Positions 1 to 7,962 of a stretch of 64,000 nucleotides of DNA are shown here, piece by piece. Positions within the stretch are counted from its first letter, which is position 1, and each line of letters opens with the position of its first letter. Where the stretch lies: assembly GCF_026340655.1 (NCBI RefSeq), contig NZ_JAPEOZ010000001.1, positions 4,960,001 through 5,024,000 of the forward strand, written 5' to 3'. Origin of the DNA: Streptomyces sp. NBC_01275 (GTDB lineage Bacteria; Actinomycetota; Actinomycetes; Streptomycetales; Streptomycetaceae). The position numbers were made by a program, and so were the translations under genes. The notes beneath the pieces were generated by a model. The model saw only the letters and a program-made list of their open reading frames with translations. It was not told the DNA's origin and searched no databases.

Positions 1-480
1 CTCCTCACCCTTCCCGCGCTGGCCCTTCTCCTCTTCCCGCCGCCCGCCCTCGGCTCCTACAGCGCGGGCCGGGAGGCCGCCCAGCGGGCCGCGCAGGGCG
101 TCGGGACGTTCCCGGCGCTGCCGGCCGGGGACCCGGTCGCGCTCACCGTCGCCGAGTTCAGCTCCCGGGCGATCTACGACAGCGGACGCTCCCTGAAGGG
201 CCGTACGGTCCGGCTGACGGGCTTCGTCACGCACGGGGACGACGGCGCCTGGTACGTCACCCGGCTCGTCGTCACCTGCTGCGCCGCCGACGCCACCACC
301 GGCAAGGTGGAGATCCGGGGCGCGGACGACGAGGCCCTGCCCGCCGACACCTGGGTCACCGTCACCGGCGTCTGGCGTCCGAAGGGGAAGCTCGGCTCGG
401 ACGCGGCCTGGCCGCCGGTCCTGGACGCGGCCACGGTGCAGCGGGTGAAGCAGCCGGCGGACCCGTACGAGAAGCCGTAG
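1..480 (+). CDS. TIGR03943 family putative permease-associated protein (C-terminal part)
   Basis: The reading frame is open from base 1 and stops at 478-480, so the start lies outside the window; 159 residues are visible. The visible part begins with a hydrophobic stretch (LLTLPALALLLFPPPALGSY). A soluble domain follows, with the segment VRLTGFV followed by WYVTRLVVTCCAADA, which is the hallmark of the TIGR03943/YcgQ-like family. These proteins usually sit next to a YcgR-type permease and may form a membrane transport pair with it; the partner would be upstream and is not visible. The paired cysteines (TCC) are conserved in the family. The gene converges on the lipoprotein gene that follows. 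Confidence 0.75.
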   Translation, partial: LLTLPALALLLFPPPALGSYSAGREAAQRAAQGVGTFPALPAGDPVALTVAEFSSRAIYDSGRSLKGRTVRLTGFVTHGDDGAWYVTRLVVTCCAADATTGKVEIRGADDEALPADTWVTVTGVWRPKGKLGSDAAWPPVLDAATVQRVKQPADPYEKP

Positions 481-501
481 GGCAGAGGTGTGGGCAAGGG
501 C

Positions 502-1278
502 TCAGACCTGCACCCTCCCCTGCTTCCTGACGTCCGCCAGCCGCCGTACGCCCAGCTGGACGGCGGCCTGGGTGGCCTCGTTCAGCACGTCGCCCAGGCC
601 GCCGTTGGTGAGGGCGAAGGCGTCCTCGCCGGCCCGGACCGCGGCAACGTCCAGGGTGAGGGCGGTCGGGTCGCCGTCGGGATCGTCCTCGGCGGTCGCC
701 CAGTTCGTCAGGGTCACCCGCAGCCCCTGCCGGACGTCGCCGACCTCCGGCAGCGGCAGCTCGGCGACCTGTACGTCCAGCACGGCGTCGCCCGACGCCT
801 TGGCCGTGAACCGGGCGCACTTCTGCGGGAGCGTCTTCAGCCAGGCCAGCCTGCGGTCCACGTCCGCGGGACGGTTGCCGGTGAGCTGGTAGCGCAGTTG
901 GGCCGCGGTGTCGGGATCGTCGAGTGCGACGACCGCGCGGGCGGGCCCGCCGAGCACCTCGTCGGCGTAGAGCGCGTCGAGCAGCCGCTGACAGTCGCCG
1001 GCCGGCGCGGCGGCCTTCAGCATCCCGTCCCGCCAGGTGGCGGCACCCCGGGTCGGGATCCAGGGGGCGCCGAGGTCGGTGCCGGTGATGAGCGCGGCGT
1101 GCGCCTGGGCCTCGGTGAGGGCGGGGTCGGCGGTGGGGGCGGCCGGTCTGGTCGTCGACGGCGCGATCGTGGGCGCGGGAGGCACGGCGGTCGGCGGATG
1201 CTCCAGCCCGAGGGCGGCACAGCCGGTGACGGTGGCGAGGAGGAACAGGGCGGAGGCGAGGAGGGGACGACGGGTCAT
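502..1278 (-). CDS. Putative secreted lipoprotein, function unknown
   Basis: The product is 258 aa. ATG at 1276-1278 is chosen because it opens a lipoprotein signal peptide: MTRRP, a hydrophobic stretch, then a lipobox ending in VTGC at about residue 18. A longer frame upstream to 1560 runs through repeat DNA and lacks a signal. After the lipobox comes a Pro/Thr/Ala-rich linker, then a soluble domain of about 200 residues with scattered cysteines (AAPAGDCQRLL, LPQKCARF). The layout resembles actinobacterial cell-surface lipoproteins of the PknH-sensor-like type, but I do not recognise a named family. It is transcribed away from the ThrRS gene. Confidence 0.7.
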   Translation of the reverse strand: MTRRPLLASALFLLATVTGCAALGLEHPPTAVPPAPTIAPSTTRPAAPTADPALTEAQAHAALITGTDLGAPWIPTRGAATWRDGMLKAAAPAGDCQRLLDALYADEVLGGPARAVVALDDPDTAAQLRYQLTGNRPADVDRRLAWLKTLPQKCARFTAKASGDAVLDVQVAELPLPEVGDVRQGLRVTLTNWATAEDDPDGDPTALTLDVAAVRAGEDAFALTNGGLGDVLNEATQAAVQLGVRRLADVRKQGRVQV

Positions 1279-1496
1279 CGGGGATGCCTCCGGGAGTGCG
1301 CGCGGGGGTGCTGGGCGGCGGCGCCGGGCGGCGGCGCCTCCTCTCACGGCAACACCGGCGCCACGAGGCGACCAGCGCGGCGGGCCGTACGGGTTACCGG
1401 CGTTGCTGCGGGCGGGTGGGCGGTGGGCGAGCGGCAGGGGATCAGGCGGGTGGGCGACGGGTGGGGAGCGGGCGGGGAGCGGGCGGGCGGCGCGGC

Positions 1497-1588
1497 AAAA
1501 CGGATCGTGTCCGCGCGGCAAAACGGATCGTGTCCGCGCGGCAAAACGGATCGTGTCCACGCAGGAAAACGGATCGCGTCCGCCGGGG
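1497..1588. repeat. Four tandem 23-bp repeats upstream of the ThrRS leader
   Basis: Unit starts AAAACGGATCGTGTCC. Copies lie at 1497-1519, 1520-1542, 1543-1565 and 1566-1588. The first two are identical; the third and fourth carry a few changes. The array ends 22 bp before the leader peptide ATG. It could be a clustered regulator site or a slippage repeat. Confidence 0.85.
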
Positions 1589-1610
1589 CCCCGCTGCTAC
1601 CGTCACGGCC

Positions 1611-1667
1611 ATGAAGCGCGCCCAGCCGTCCCTCACGACGACGCCGGACACTGTCCCGGCGCGCTGA
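1611..1667 (+). CDS. Threonine-rich leader peptide of the ThrRS gene
   Basis: This 18-residue frame reads MKRAQPSLTTTPDTVPAR and stops at 1665-1667. Four of its 18 residues are threonine, three of them consecutive ACG codons. It lies 82 bp before a threonyl-tRNA synthetase gene and just before a strong GC hairpin. That is the layout of a ribosome-mediated attenuator: stalling at Thr codons when charged tRNA-Thr is scarce would prevent the hairpin from forming. There is no clear ribosome binding site; a TACCGT at 1598-1603 could be a -10 element, which would make the leader leaderless. This is inferred from layout only. Confidence 0.6.
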   Translation: MKRAQPSLTTTPDTVPAR

Positions 1668-1686
1668 TCCACGACTGGATGTCCGT

Positions 1687-1712
1687 AGCCCCGGGGTGAG
1701 CGCCCCGGGGCT
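1687..1712 (+). terminator. Attenuator hairpin before the ThrRS gene
   Basis: A perfect 10-bp stem (AGCCCCGGGG at 1687-1696 with CCCCGGGGCT at 1703-1712) has a 6-nt loop, TGAGCG. It sits between the Thr-rich leader peptide and the ribosome binding site of the synthetase gene. Only a short T run follows, as is common for streptomycete terminators. A weak flanking pairing, CCACGA (1669-1674) with TCGTGG (1713-1718), could extend or compete with it. Confidence 0.65.
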
Positions 1713-1749
1713 TCGTGGTGCTCGCCTGTCACCCCAGGAGGAGTTCACC

Positions 1750-2970
1750 ATGCACGACCACCGCCGCCTCGGCCGCGAACTCGACCTCTTCGACACCGAC
1801 CCCCTGATGGGCGCGGGCCTGCCGTACTGGCTGCCCGACGGGGCGGTGGTCCGGCACGAGCTGGAGGAGTACGTCCGCCGGGCCGAGCAGGCGGCCGGCT
1901 ACCGGCACGTCTACTCGCCGGTCCTCGGCAAACGCGAGCTGTACGAGATCTCGGGCCACTGGGACCACTACAGCGAGGACATGTTCCCGCCCATGCACCT
2001 GGGCGCGGAGGAGGTCGTGCTGCGCCCGAGCCTCTGCCCCCACCACGCCCTGATCTACCGTTCCCGGTCCCACAGCTACCGCGAACTCCCGCTCCGCATG
2101 GCCGAGTTGGGCGGCATGTACCGTTCCGAACGGTCCGGTGTGCTCGGCGGACTCACCCGGGTCCGGGCGATCCAGCTCAACGACGCGCACATCTTCTGCA
2201 CCCTGGACCAGGCGGTCGAGGAGGCCCGAGCGGCCCTGGCCCTGATCGCCCGCGCCTACGCGGACCTGGGCATCCGAGCCGCCCGCCACCGTCTCTCCCT
2301 CCCCGGCGAGGGCGGCAAGTACGTGGCCGACCCGGCCCTGTGGGACCGGGCCACCGCCCTCCTGCGAGAGGTCCTCGACGGCTCGGGCATCGCGTACGAG
2401 GAGGCGGAGGGCGAGGCGGCCTTCTACGGTCCGAAGATCGACGTACAGATCGCGGACGCGGCCGGACGGGAGGCGACCCTCTCCACCGTGCAGATCGACT
2501 TCCACCAGCCCGAGCGCTTCGACCTGCACTACATCGGGCCCGACGGGGCGAAGCACCGCCCGGTGATGGTGCACCGCAGTGTCATCGGCAGCGTGGAACG
2601 AGCGGTGGCCCATCTCGTCGAGGAGCACGGCGGGGCGTTCCCGGTCTGGCTGGCCCCGGTGCAGCTGGTGATCCTGCCGGTGTCTCAGGCACAGGCGGGC
2701 CCGGCCGACGAACTCCTGCGCCGGGCCCTCGACCAGGGCCTGCGCGCCGAGCTGGCCGGCCCCGACCAGGGCAGCCTGGGCGCCCGCGTCCGGGCGGCGC
2801 GACTCGTGCCGTACCAGGCGGTGATCGGCGAGCGGGAGGCCGACGGGGGCCTGGCGGCCGTACGGCTGAGGGACGGCCGGCGTCCGGCGCCCCTGCCGAC
2901 CGCCGAACTCCTGCGTCGCGTCGCGGCCCGGGTCGAGGCGCGGGGCGCCGAACTGTGGGCCGATGCGTAA
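1750..2970 (+). CDS. thrS: Short threonyl-tRNA synthetase lacking the editing domain
   Basis: The product is 406 aa, against roughly 650 for the usual bacterial enzyme. The TGS and editing domains are absent; the protein starts directly at the class II catalytic core. Visible are the core entry GAGLPYWLPDGA, the RPSLCPHHALIY and MAELGGMYRSERSG segments, FYGPKIDVQI, and motif 3 HRSVIGSVER. A C-terminal anticodon-binding domain follows from about residue 305. ATG 1750 is chosen for its AGGAGG site. Streptomycetes often carry such a second, stand-alone ThrRS beside the full enzyme. Losing the editing site predicts poor clearance of Ser-tRNA-Thr, so a stress-induced or inhibitor-resistant back-up role is likely. 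Expression is probably controlled by the leader/hairpin upstream. Confidence 0.9.
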   Translation: MHDHRRLGRELDLFDTDPLMGAGLPYWLPDGAVVRHELEEYVRRAEQAAGYRHVYSPVLGKRELYEISGHWDHYSEDMFPPMHLGAEEVVLRPSLCPHHALIYRSRSHSYRELPLRMAELGGMYRSERSGVLGGLTRVRAIQLNDAHIFCTLDQAVEEARAALALIARAYADLGIRAARHRLSLPGEGGKYVADPALWDRATALLREVLDGSGIAYEEAEGEAAFYGPKIDVQIADAAGREATLSTVQIDFHQPERFDLHYIGPDGAKHRPVMVHRSVIGSVERAVAHLVEEHGGAFPVWLAPVQLVILPVSQAQAGPADELLRRALDQGLRAELAGPDQGSLGARVRAARLVPYQAVIGEREADGGLAAVRLRDGRRPAPLPTAELLRRVAARVEARGAELWADA

Positions 2971-3013
2971 GGTCGGTGCCGAGCTACTGATCAGCCCCCG
3001 AGAGGAGTCTGCC

Positions 3014-3982
3014 GTGACCGGTCAGCCCATCCCCGTGATCATCGACTGCGACACCGGTGTCGACGACGCCCTGGCGCTGCTGTTCGCCGTCCGGCACCCG
3101 GGGCTCGACGTGCGGGCGGTGACCTGCGTGGCCGGGAACACGGACGTGGACGGGGTGGTCCGCAACACGCTGACCGTGCTGGAGCAGGCGGGGGCGAAGG
3201 ACATTCCGGTCGCGCGGGGCGCCGAACGCCCGCTGATCGAGCCGGCCCGTTCGGCGAGCCATGTGCACGGCCAGGACGGGATGGGCGACCTGGGCCTGCC
3301 CGCGCCGACCCGCAGGCCGGTCGACGTGGACGCGGTGACCCTGCTGCGCCGCGAGATCCTCGCCTCCCCGCGCCCGGTCACCCTCGTCCCGACCGCCCCG
3401 CTGACCAACATCGCGCTGCTGCTGCGCACCCACCCCGAGGTGACGCGCAACATCGAGCGGATCGTGTTCATGGGCGGCGCGGTGGCCACCGGGAACGCCA
3501 CGCCGGTTGCGGAGTTCAACGTATGGCACGACCCGGAGGCGGCGGCCGTCCTGCTGACCGCGGGGGTGCCGATCACGATGTACGGCCTCGACGTGTTCGA
3601 ACGCGTCCTGGTCCCGTCGGCGGACGTCCAGCGCCTGCGCACCAGCCCCGACCCCCGCCTCCGCCTGGCCGGCGACCTCCTCGCCCACCGCGACCCGGCC
3701 CTCTCGGGCGACCCCACGCCCACCGGCGGCCTCGGCGACGCGGGCGCGATCTGCGCGGTGGCCGACCCCTCCGGCCTCACCACCGAACGCCTCCCGGTGG
3801 AGGTCTCCCTCTCCCCCGGCCCGTCCCGAGGCCAGACCATCGTCGACCGCCGCCCCCGCCCCGGCGAGTCCGAGATCCACGGCGGCGCTCCCCGCGAACA
3901 GCAGTGGGTGGACGTGGCGTTGGACGTGGACGTGGAGCGGTACGTGAAGCTGTGGCTGGAGACGGTGGAGGGTTCTCTCTAG
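3014..3982 (+). CDS. Nucleoside hydrolase (IunH family)
   Basis: The product is 322 aa, the usual family length. It cleaves the N-glycosidic bond of ribonucleosides in salvage. The calcium- and ribose-binding motif DCDTGVDDA lies at about residue 9. The mid-protein segment MGGAVATGNATPVAEFNVWHDPEAA, seen here in pieces (MGGAV, NVWHDPEAA), and a C-terminal substrate aspartate region (GDAGAIC) agree with the family. GTG 3014 follows a GAGGAG site; the longer ATG frame from 2963 overlaps the ThrRS end and lacks family sequence. The gene follows ThrRS by 43 bp and may be co-transcribed. Confidence 0.9.
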   Translation: MTGQPIPVIIDCDTGVDDALALLFAVRHPGLDVRAVTCVAGNTDVDGVVRNTLTVLEQAGAKDIPVARGAERPLIEPARSASHVHGQDGMGDLGLPAPTRRPVDVDAVTLLRREILASPRPVTLVPTAPLTNIALLLRTHPEVTRNIERIVFMGGAVATGNATPVAEFNVWHDPEAAAVLLTAGVPITMYGLDVFERVLVPSADVQRLRTSPDPRLRLAGDLLAHRDPALSGDPTPTGGLGDAGAICAVADPSGLTTERLPVEVSLSPGPSRGQTIVDRRPRPGESEIHGGAPREQQWVDVALDVDVERYVKLWLETVEGSL

Positions 3983-4011
3983 CCTGTCCTTCGAGGGCGC
4001 GCCACGACGCA

Positions 4012-4048
4012 CGTCCGCCCCGGCGCCATGAGCGTGCCGGGGCGGACG
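4012..4048. terminator. Bidirectional terminator hairpin
   Basis: A perfect 13-bp GC stem (CGTCCGCCCCGGC at 4012-4024, GCCGGGGCGGACG at 4036-4048) has an 11-nt loop. It lies between the convergent nucleoside hydrolase and LAETG genes, so it can end both transcripts. Confidence 0.8.
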
Positions 4049-4079
4049 TACCGCGGAAGAAGCGGGTCAGCGGTGGGTG

Positions 4080-5042
4080 TTACGCCCGCGAGCCCTTACG
4101 TCGGCGCGTGGCCACGACGATCGCCGCGCCCCCCGCCAGCAGCGCCGCCGCGCCGCCCGCGATCAGGCCGGAGTTGCTGTTCGCGCCGGTCTCGGCGAGG
4201 TCGCCGCCGCCTCCGTCGGGCGTGGCGGCCGGTGCGCTGGACGACGCGGTGGTGACCGGGGTGTCGGACGCCTCCGGGGTCGGGGAGGTCGACTCGGTCG
4301 ACGAGGGCGAGGCGGGCGGGTTCTCGGACGGGGTGTCCGAGGCCGGCGTCGACGGCGACGGCGAGGTGTCGCCGGCCGGCGGCACGGACGCGGGCGGGGA
4401 CGACGGCGGCTGCTCGGTCGCCGTGCAGTCCTTCGTGCCGCCGTTCCAGGCCGCGATCAGCTTGTCCTTGATGACCGGCCGGTCCGGACCCTTGGGCAGG
4501 TCGCCGTGCTCGAAGCCGTCCTTCGCGTCGAGCTTGCCGTCGAACTTCACCGCGCCCCGGTAGAGGTCGATCTGCGCGTAGCAGCCCGCGTCGGGCACCG
4601 CGATGTCGAGGGTGTCGGTCGCGCCGGGCTTGACGCTCACGCTGTCGAAGTCGACGAAGACCTGCTCGCCGGAGGTGCCGAAGGTGGCGCCGTGGGCCAG
4701 GTAGGAGGCGAGGGAGGCGGTGCAGACGCCGGCGTCGCCGGCGGCGCGGACCGTGATGTGGACCTTGCCGTCCTTGCCCGGCTTGAGGTTCTGGTCGTCG
4801 ACGCGCACGGAGTCGTAGAAGTTCGTGCCGTCGAGCGAGAACTGGCAGCGGTCGGTCTTCGTCTCCGTGCCCGCGCCGGTCCCCGGCTGGTAGTGGCCGC
4901 CGGACTTCCAGCCGTCGCCGCCGGGCGTGCCGGTGCCGGCCCAGGCGCCGGAGGCGGCCGCCACGGAGGCTCCGCACAGGGCGAGCGAAGCGGCGCCCGT
5001 CCCCAGCAGGCGGCGTACGGTGACACGTCTCGCTATGGACAT
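4080..5042 (-). CDS. Sortase-anchored LAETG cell-wall surface protein
   Basis: The product is 320 aa. It has an N-terminal signal peptide (MSIARRVTVRRLL, then an alanine-rich hydrophobic core). An ectodomain of about 180 residues with four cysteines follows, then a long Ser/Pro/Thr-rich spacer. It ends with a sorting signal: LAETG, a hydrophobic helix, and the basic tail RRRKGSRA. LAxTG is the motif used by streptomycete class E sortases, so the protein should be linked to peptidoglycan. The ectodomain matches no family I can name. It is divergent from the GH13 gene. Confidence 0.85.
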   Translation of the reverse strand: MSIARRVTVRRLLGTGAASLALCGASVAAASGAWAGTGTPGGDGWKSGGHYQPGTGAGTETKTDRCQFSLDGTNFYDSVRVDDQNLKPGKDGKVHITVRAAGDAGVCTASLASYLAHGATFGTSGEQVFVDFDSVSVKPGATDTLDIAVPDAGCYAQIDLYRGAVKFDGKLDAKDGFEHGDLPKGPDRPVIKDKLIAAWNGGTKDCTATEQPPSSPPASVPPAGDTSPSPSTPASDTPSENPPASPSSTESTSPTPEASDTPVTTASSSAPAATPDGGGGDLAETGANSNSGLIAGGAAALLAGGAAIVVATRRRKGSRA

Positions 5043-5285
5043 GCGTATCCCATCTTGGCGAGTGCCAGGGGTGATTGGTCAGATCACAGGAATCAGGTCA
5101 TGAGAAACACTGGGCTCTTCCTTCACAGGCGCCACAGTGTGTGGCCATGGTCGTCGCCCAGCTAGATGGCTGTCAACCTGGGTCAAACCCCGAGGAGTTC
5201 AAGATTCCGTCACGGGTTCGCCATGTACGGAGTGATCCATTCCTGATCTGTTCCGAAGGGTGCGTACGTTCACTTTTCCGGAGGA

Positions 5286-6995
5286 ATGGACAGTCTTCTG
5301 CCCATGACCTCCATGACCGCCGTGACCTCCATGACCGCCGTGACCTCCACGACTGACTTCTCCCCTCGCAGCCCCGACTGGTGGCGTCAGGCCGTCGTCT
5401 ACCAGGTGTATCCGCGCAGCTTCGCCGACGCCGACGGCGACGGTCTCGGGGACCTCCGGGGCGTCACCGAGCGGCTGGGTCATCTCGCCGACCTCGGTGT
5501 GGACGCGCTCTGGCTCAGCCCCTTCTACCCGTCCGAACTGGCCGACGGCGGCTACGACGTCGCCGACCACCGGGACGTCGATCCGCGCCTGGGCGCCCTG
5601 GCCGACTTCGACGCGCTGGCCGCCGAGGCGCACCGGCTGGGCCTGAAGGTGATCGTCGACCTGGTGCCCAACCACACCTCCCACCGGCACGCGTGGTTCC
5701 AGGAGGCGCTGCGGGACGGACCCGGCTCCCCGGCCCGCGACCGCTATGTCTTCCGCGACGGCCGGGGCGCGAGCGGCGAACTGCCGCCCACCGACTGGCA
5801 GTCCGTGTTCGGCGGCAGCGCCTGGCGGCGGGTCGCGGACGGACAGTGGTATCTGCATCTGTTCACCCGGGAGCAGCCCGATCTGAACTGGGACTGCGAG
5901 GAGGTCCGCGCCGACTTCCGCACCACCCTGCGCTTCTGGTCCGACCGGGGCGTCGACGGCTTCCGCGTGGACGTCGCCCACGGCCTCGCCAAGGACCTGC
6001 GCGAGCCGCTCCGCGACCTGGGCCCCCTCGCGCAGAACGGCGAGACGGCCCTGGCGACCCTGCCCCCCGGCGCCCATCCGCTCTACGACCGCGACGAGGT
6101 CCACGCGATCTACCGCGACTGGCGCCGCATCCTCGACTCCTACTCCCCGCCCCGCACGGCCGTCGCCGAGGCCTGGGTCCCAGGCGCCCGCCGCGCGCTG
6201 TACGCCCGCCCCGAGGAACTCGGCCAGGCCTTCAACTTCGAGTACCTCCAGGCGGGGTGGGACGCGGAGGAGATCCGTGCGGTGATCGCCGACTCCCTTG
6301 CCACGGCCCGCACCGTCGGCGCCTCCGCGACCTGGGTGCTCTCCAACCACGACGTCGTACGCCACCCCTCCCGTCTGATGCTGCCGCCGGGCACGGACGA
6401 CAACGCCTGGCTGCTGGCGGACGGCCGCGCTCCGGGCGTGGACGAGGCGGCGGGTCTGCGCCGGGCCCGGGCGGCGACGCTGCTGATGCTGGCGCTGCCG
6501 GGATCGTCGTACCTCTACCAGGGGGAGGAGCTCGGGCTGCCCGAGGTCGCCGACCTGCCTCTTGAGGTGCTTCAGGATCCGCTGTGGGAGCAGACGGGTC
6601 ACGTCCGCAAGGGCCGCGACGGCTGCCGGGTGCCGCTGCCGTGGACGTCGACGGGAGAGTCGTACGGCTTCGGGGCGGGCGGTGCGTGGCTGCCGCAGCC
6701 GCCGTACTTCGCGCGGTACGCCGTCGCGGCGCAGGCGGGTGTCGAGGGCTCGACCCTGGAGCTGTACCGCACGGCCCTGCGGCTGCGCCGCAAGCTGCTC
6801 GCCGGGGAGGAGCTGACCTGGGCGGACGCGGACCGGCCCGGCGTGCTGGCCTTCGCCCGCTCCGACGGCTGGCGGTGTGTCGCCAACCTGTCGGACGCGG
6901 CCGTGCCGTTGCCGCCCGGGGAGGTGCTGCTGAGCAGCGTCCCCCTGGACGGCGACGGGAGGGTCGGCCCCGACACGACGGTCTGGCTCGCGTAG
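5286..6995 (+). CDS. GH13 alpha-glucosidase / oligo-1,6-glucosidase-like
   Basis: The product is 569 aa and acts on alpha-glucosides such as maltose or isomaltose oligomers. It has no signal peptide, so it is likely cytosolic. Conserved GH13 regions are all present: DLVPNHTS (I), GFRVDVAHG with the nucleophile Asp (II), AEAWV with the acid/base Glu (III) and SNHDVVRH (IV). The start is uncertain: ATG 5286 is only 1 nt from a GGAGG, and ATGs at 5304 and 5313 lie inside a short repeat of ATGACCGCCGTGACCTCC type. The fold begins at about residue 28 (PDWWRQAVVYQVYPRSFAD). No transporter genes adjoin. Confidence 0.9.
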   Translation: MDSLLPMTSMTAVTSMTAVTSTTDFSPRSPDWWRQAVVYQVYPRSFADADGDGLGDLRGVTERLGHLADLGVDALWLSPFYPSELADGGYDVADHRDVDPRLGALADFDALAAEAHRLGLKVIVDLVPNHTSHRHAWFQEALRDGPGSPARDRYVFRDGRGASGELPPTDWQSVFGGSAWRRVADGQWYLHLFTREQPDLNWDCEEVRADFRTTLRFWSDRGVDGFRVDVAHGLAKDLREPLRDLGPLAQNGETALATLPPGAHPLYDRDEVHAIYRDWRRILDSYSPPRTAVAEAWVPGARRALYARPEELGQAFNFEYLQAGWDAEEIRAVIADSLATARTVGASATWVLSNHDVVRHPSRLMLPPGTDDNAWLLADGRAPGVDEAAGLRRARAATLLMLALPGSSYLYQGEELGLPEVADLPLEVLQDPLWEQTGHVRKGRDGCRVPLPWTSTGESYGFGAGGAWLPQPPYFARYAVAAQAGVEGSTLELYRTALRLRRKLLAGEELTWADADRPGVLAFARSDGWRCVANLSDAAVPLPPGEVLLSSVPLDGDGRVGPDTTVWLA

Positions 6996-7035
6996 GGGCC
7001 GCGCGGGGGCGGTGCGGGGGTTGCGCGTGTGGGGC

Positions 7036-7779
7036 TTAGTTGCCGGTCGCCGGGACGCCGTCGATCGCCACCGGAGTGGACGTGGCGTTCGGCGGCGGGG
7101 TGAGCACGACCATGGGCTGGCCCGGGGCCGGGGCCGGCGGGGTCAGGTCCGACTTGGGCAGCTTCGGCGGGGTGGTCTGCTGGAACAGAGTGGTGTCGAA
7201 GTCGACCAGGCCGGTCTTCTCCATCACCGTGATGTGGTCGAGCACGGTGTCGTTGGCCTGGTCGGCCAGGGCGCGCACCAGCGAGTTCTTGGTGGTGGAC
7301 CGGATCTTCGCCACCGTGTTGAAGATCGAGCCGTGGGTCAGGCGCAGGATGTTGGCGAAGTCGACGTCGAACTGCTTGCCGCTGTCCGCCTTGAGGGTGT
7401 TGACGAACCCCTCCTGCTGCGGGCTGGCGATGTTGGGGAGCGTGATGTTCAGCATCGGCGCGATCTTGCGGCAGGTGATGTCCAGCGCCGCGTGCCCGTC
7501 GATGAGGTGCTCACTGGCGGTGAGAACCGCCTTGCTCTGCCCCTTCTGCAGCCCGATCTGCCCCACCGGGTACTCCCACAGTCCGGCGGCCCGCACCTTG
7601 ACCACGAAGTCTCTGTCGCCCTCCGTCAACGGCCCCCACTGGGTGTTGGCGATGACCCGGTCGGTCGAGGTCGACACGGTGTCCAGGCCGAGCATCGATG
7701 GGTATGCGAGCGCGCCCAGTGTCAGGGTCAGAGCGCCGCCCACGAAAAGAGTTCCCATCGCGTTCCGCGAAAGTTGCAC
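7036..7779 (-). CDS. DUF4142 domain membrane-anchored or secreted protein
   Basis: The product is 247 aa. GTG 7777-7779 is chosen because an AGGAGGA site precedes it and because it opens a hydrophobic N-terminal segment (MGTLFVGGALTLTLGALAYP) that is a signal or anchor. A helical DUF4142 domain follows from about residue 50 to 200, with the pattern LTEGDRDFVVKVRAAGLWE and later paired histidines (SEHLIDGHAAL, DHITVMEKTG). The C-terminus is a Pro-rich tail. DUF4142 is a ferritin-like helical fold of unknown function, often exported. The gene is divergent from the MOSC gene. Confidence 0.8.
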   Translation of the reverse strand: MQLSRNAMGTLFVGGALTLTLGALAYPSMLGLDTVSTSTDRVIANTQWGPLTEGDRDFVVKVRAAGLWEYPVGQIGLQKGQSKAVLTASEHLIDGHAALDITCRKIAPMLNITLPNIASPQQEGFVNTLKADSGKQFDVDFANILRLTHGSIFNTVAKIRSTTKNSLVRALADQANDTVLDHITVMEKTGLVDFDTTLFQQTTPPKLPKSDLTPPAPAPGQPMVVLTPPPNATSTPVAIDGVPATGN

Positions 7780-7962
7780 CGTTCCTCCTGCCCGTCGGGG
7801 ATCCGCCGGTGGGTGAGGCTTCGGCGGGGTCGGACTACTGAGAAGTACGGACGCGAAGCTGTTCGGTTTCACTGGAGTTCGTAAAAACTTGCCGGGCGGA
7901 ACGGGTACGACGGTTTCGCGCGGGCATGGGTGACGAGTTGACGGGCTGACGGGGGGCGTCGC

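Noticed and set aside
1497..1588. CRISPR array
   Set aside because: The 23-bp units are directly adjacent with no spacers.
1284..1699. Several open frames through the 23-bp repeats
   Set aside because: They are made open by the repeat composition, lack family sequence and overlap the lipoprotein or leader features.
3523..5165. Long + strand frames opposite the LAETG gene
   Set aside because: They are antisense shadows with Arg/Pro/Ala-rich translations typical of high-GC wrong frames; the minus-strand gene has signal peptide and sorting signal.
5199..6602. 467-aa minus-strand frame over the GH13 gene
   Set aside because: Antisense of an enzyme with all four GH13 motifs.
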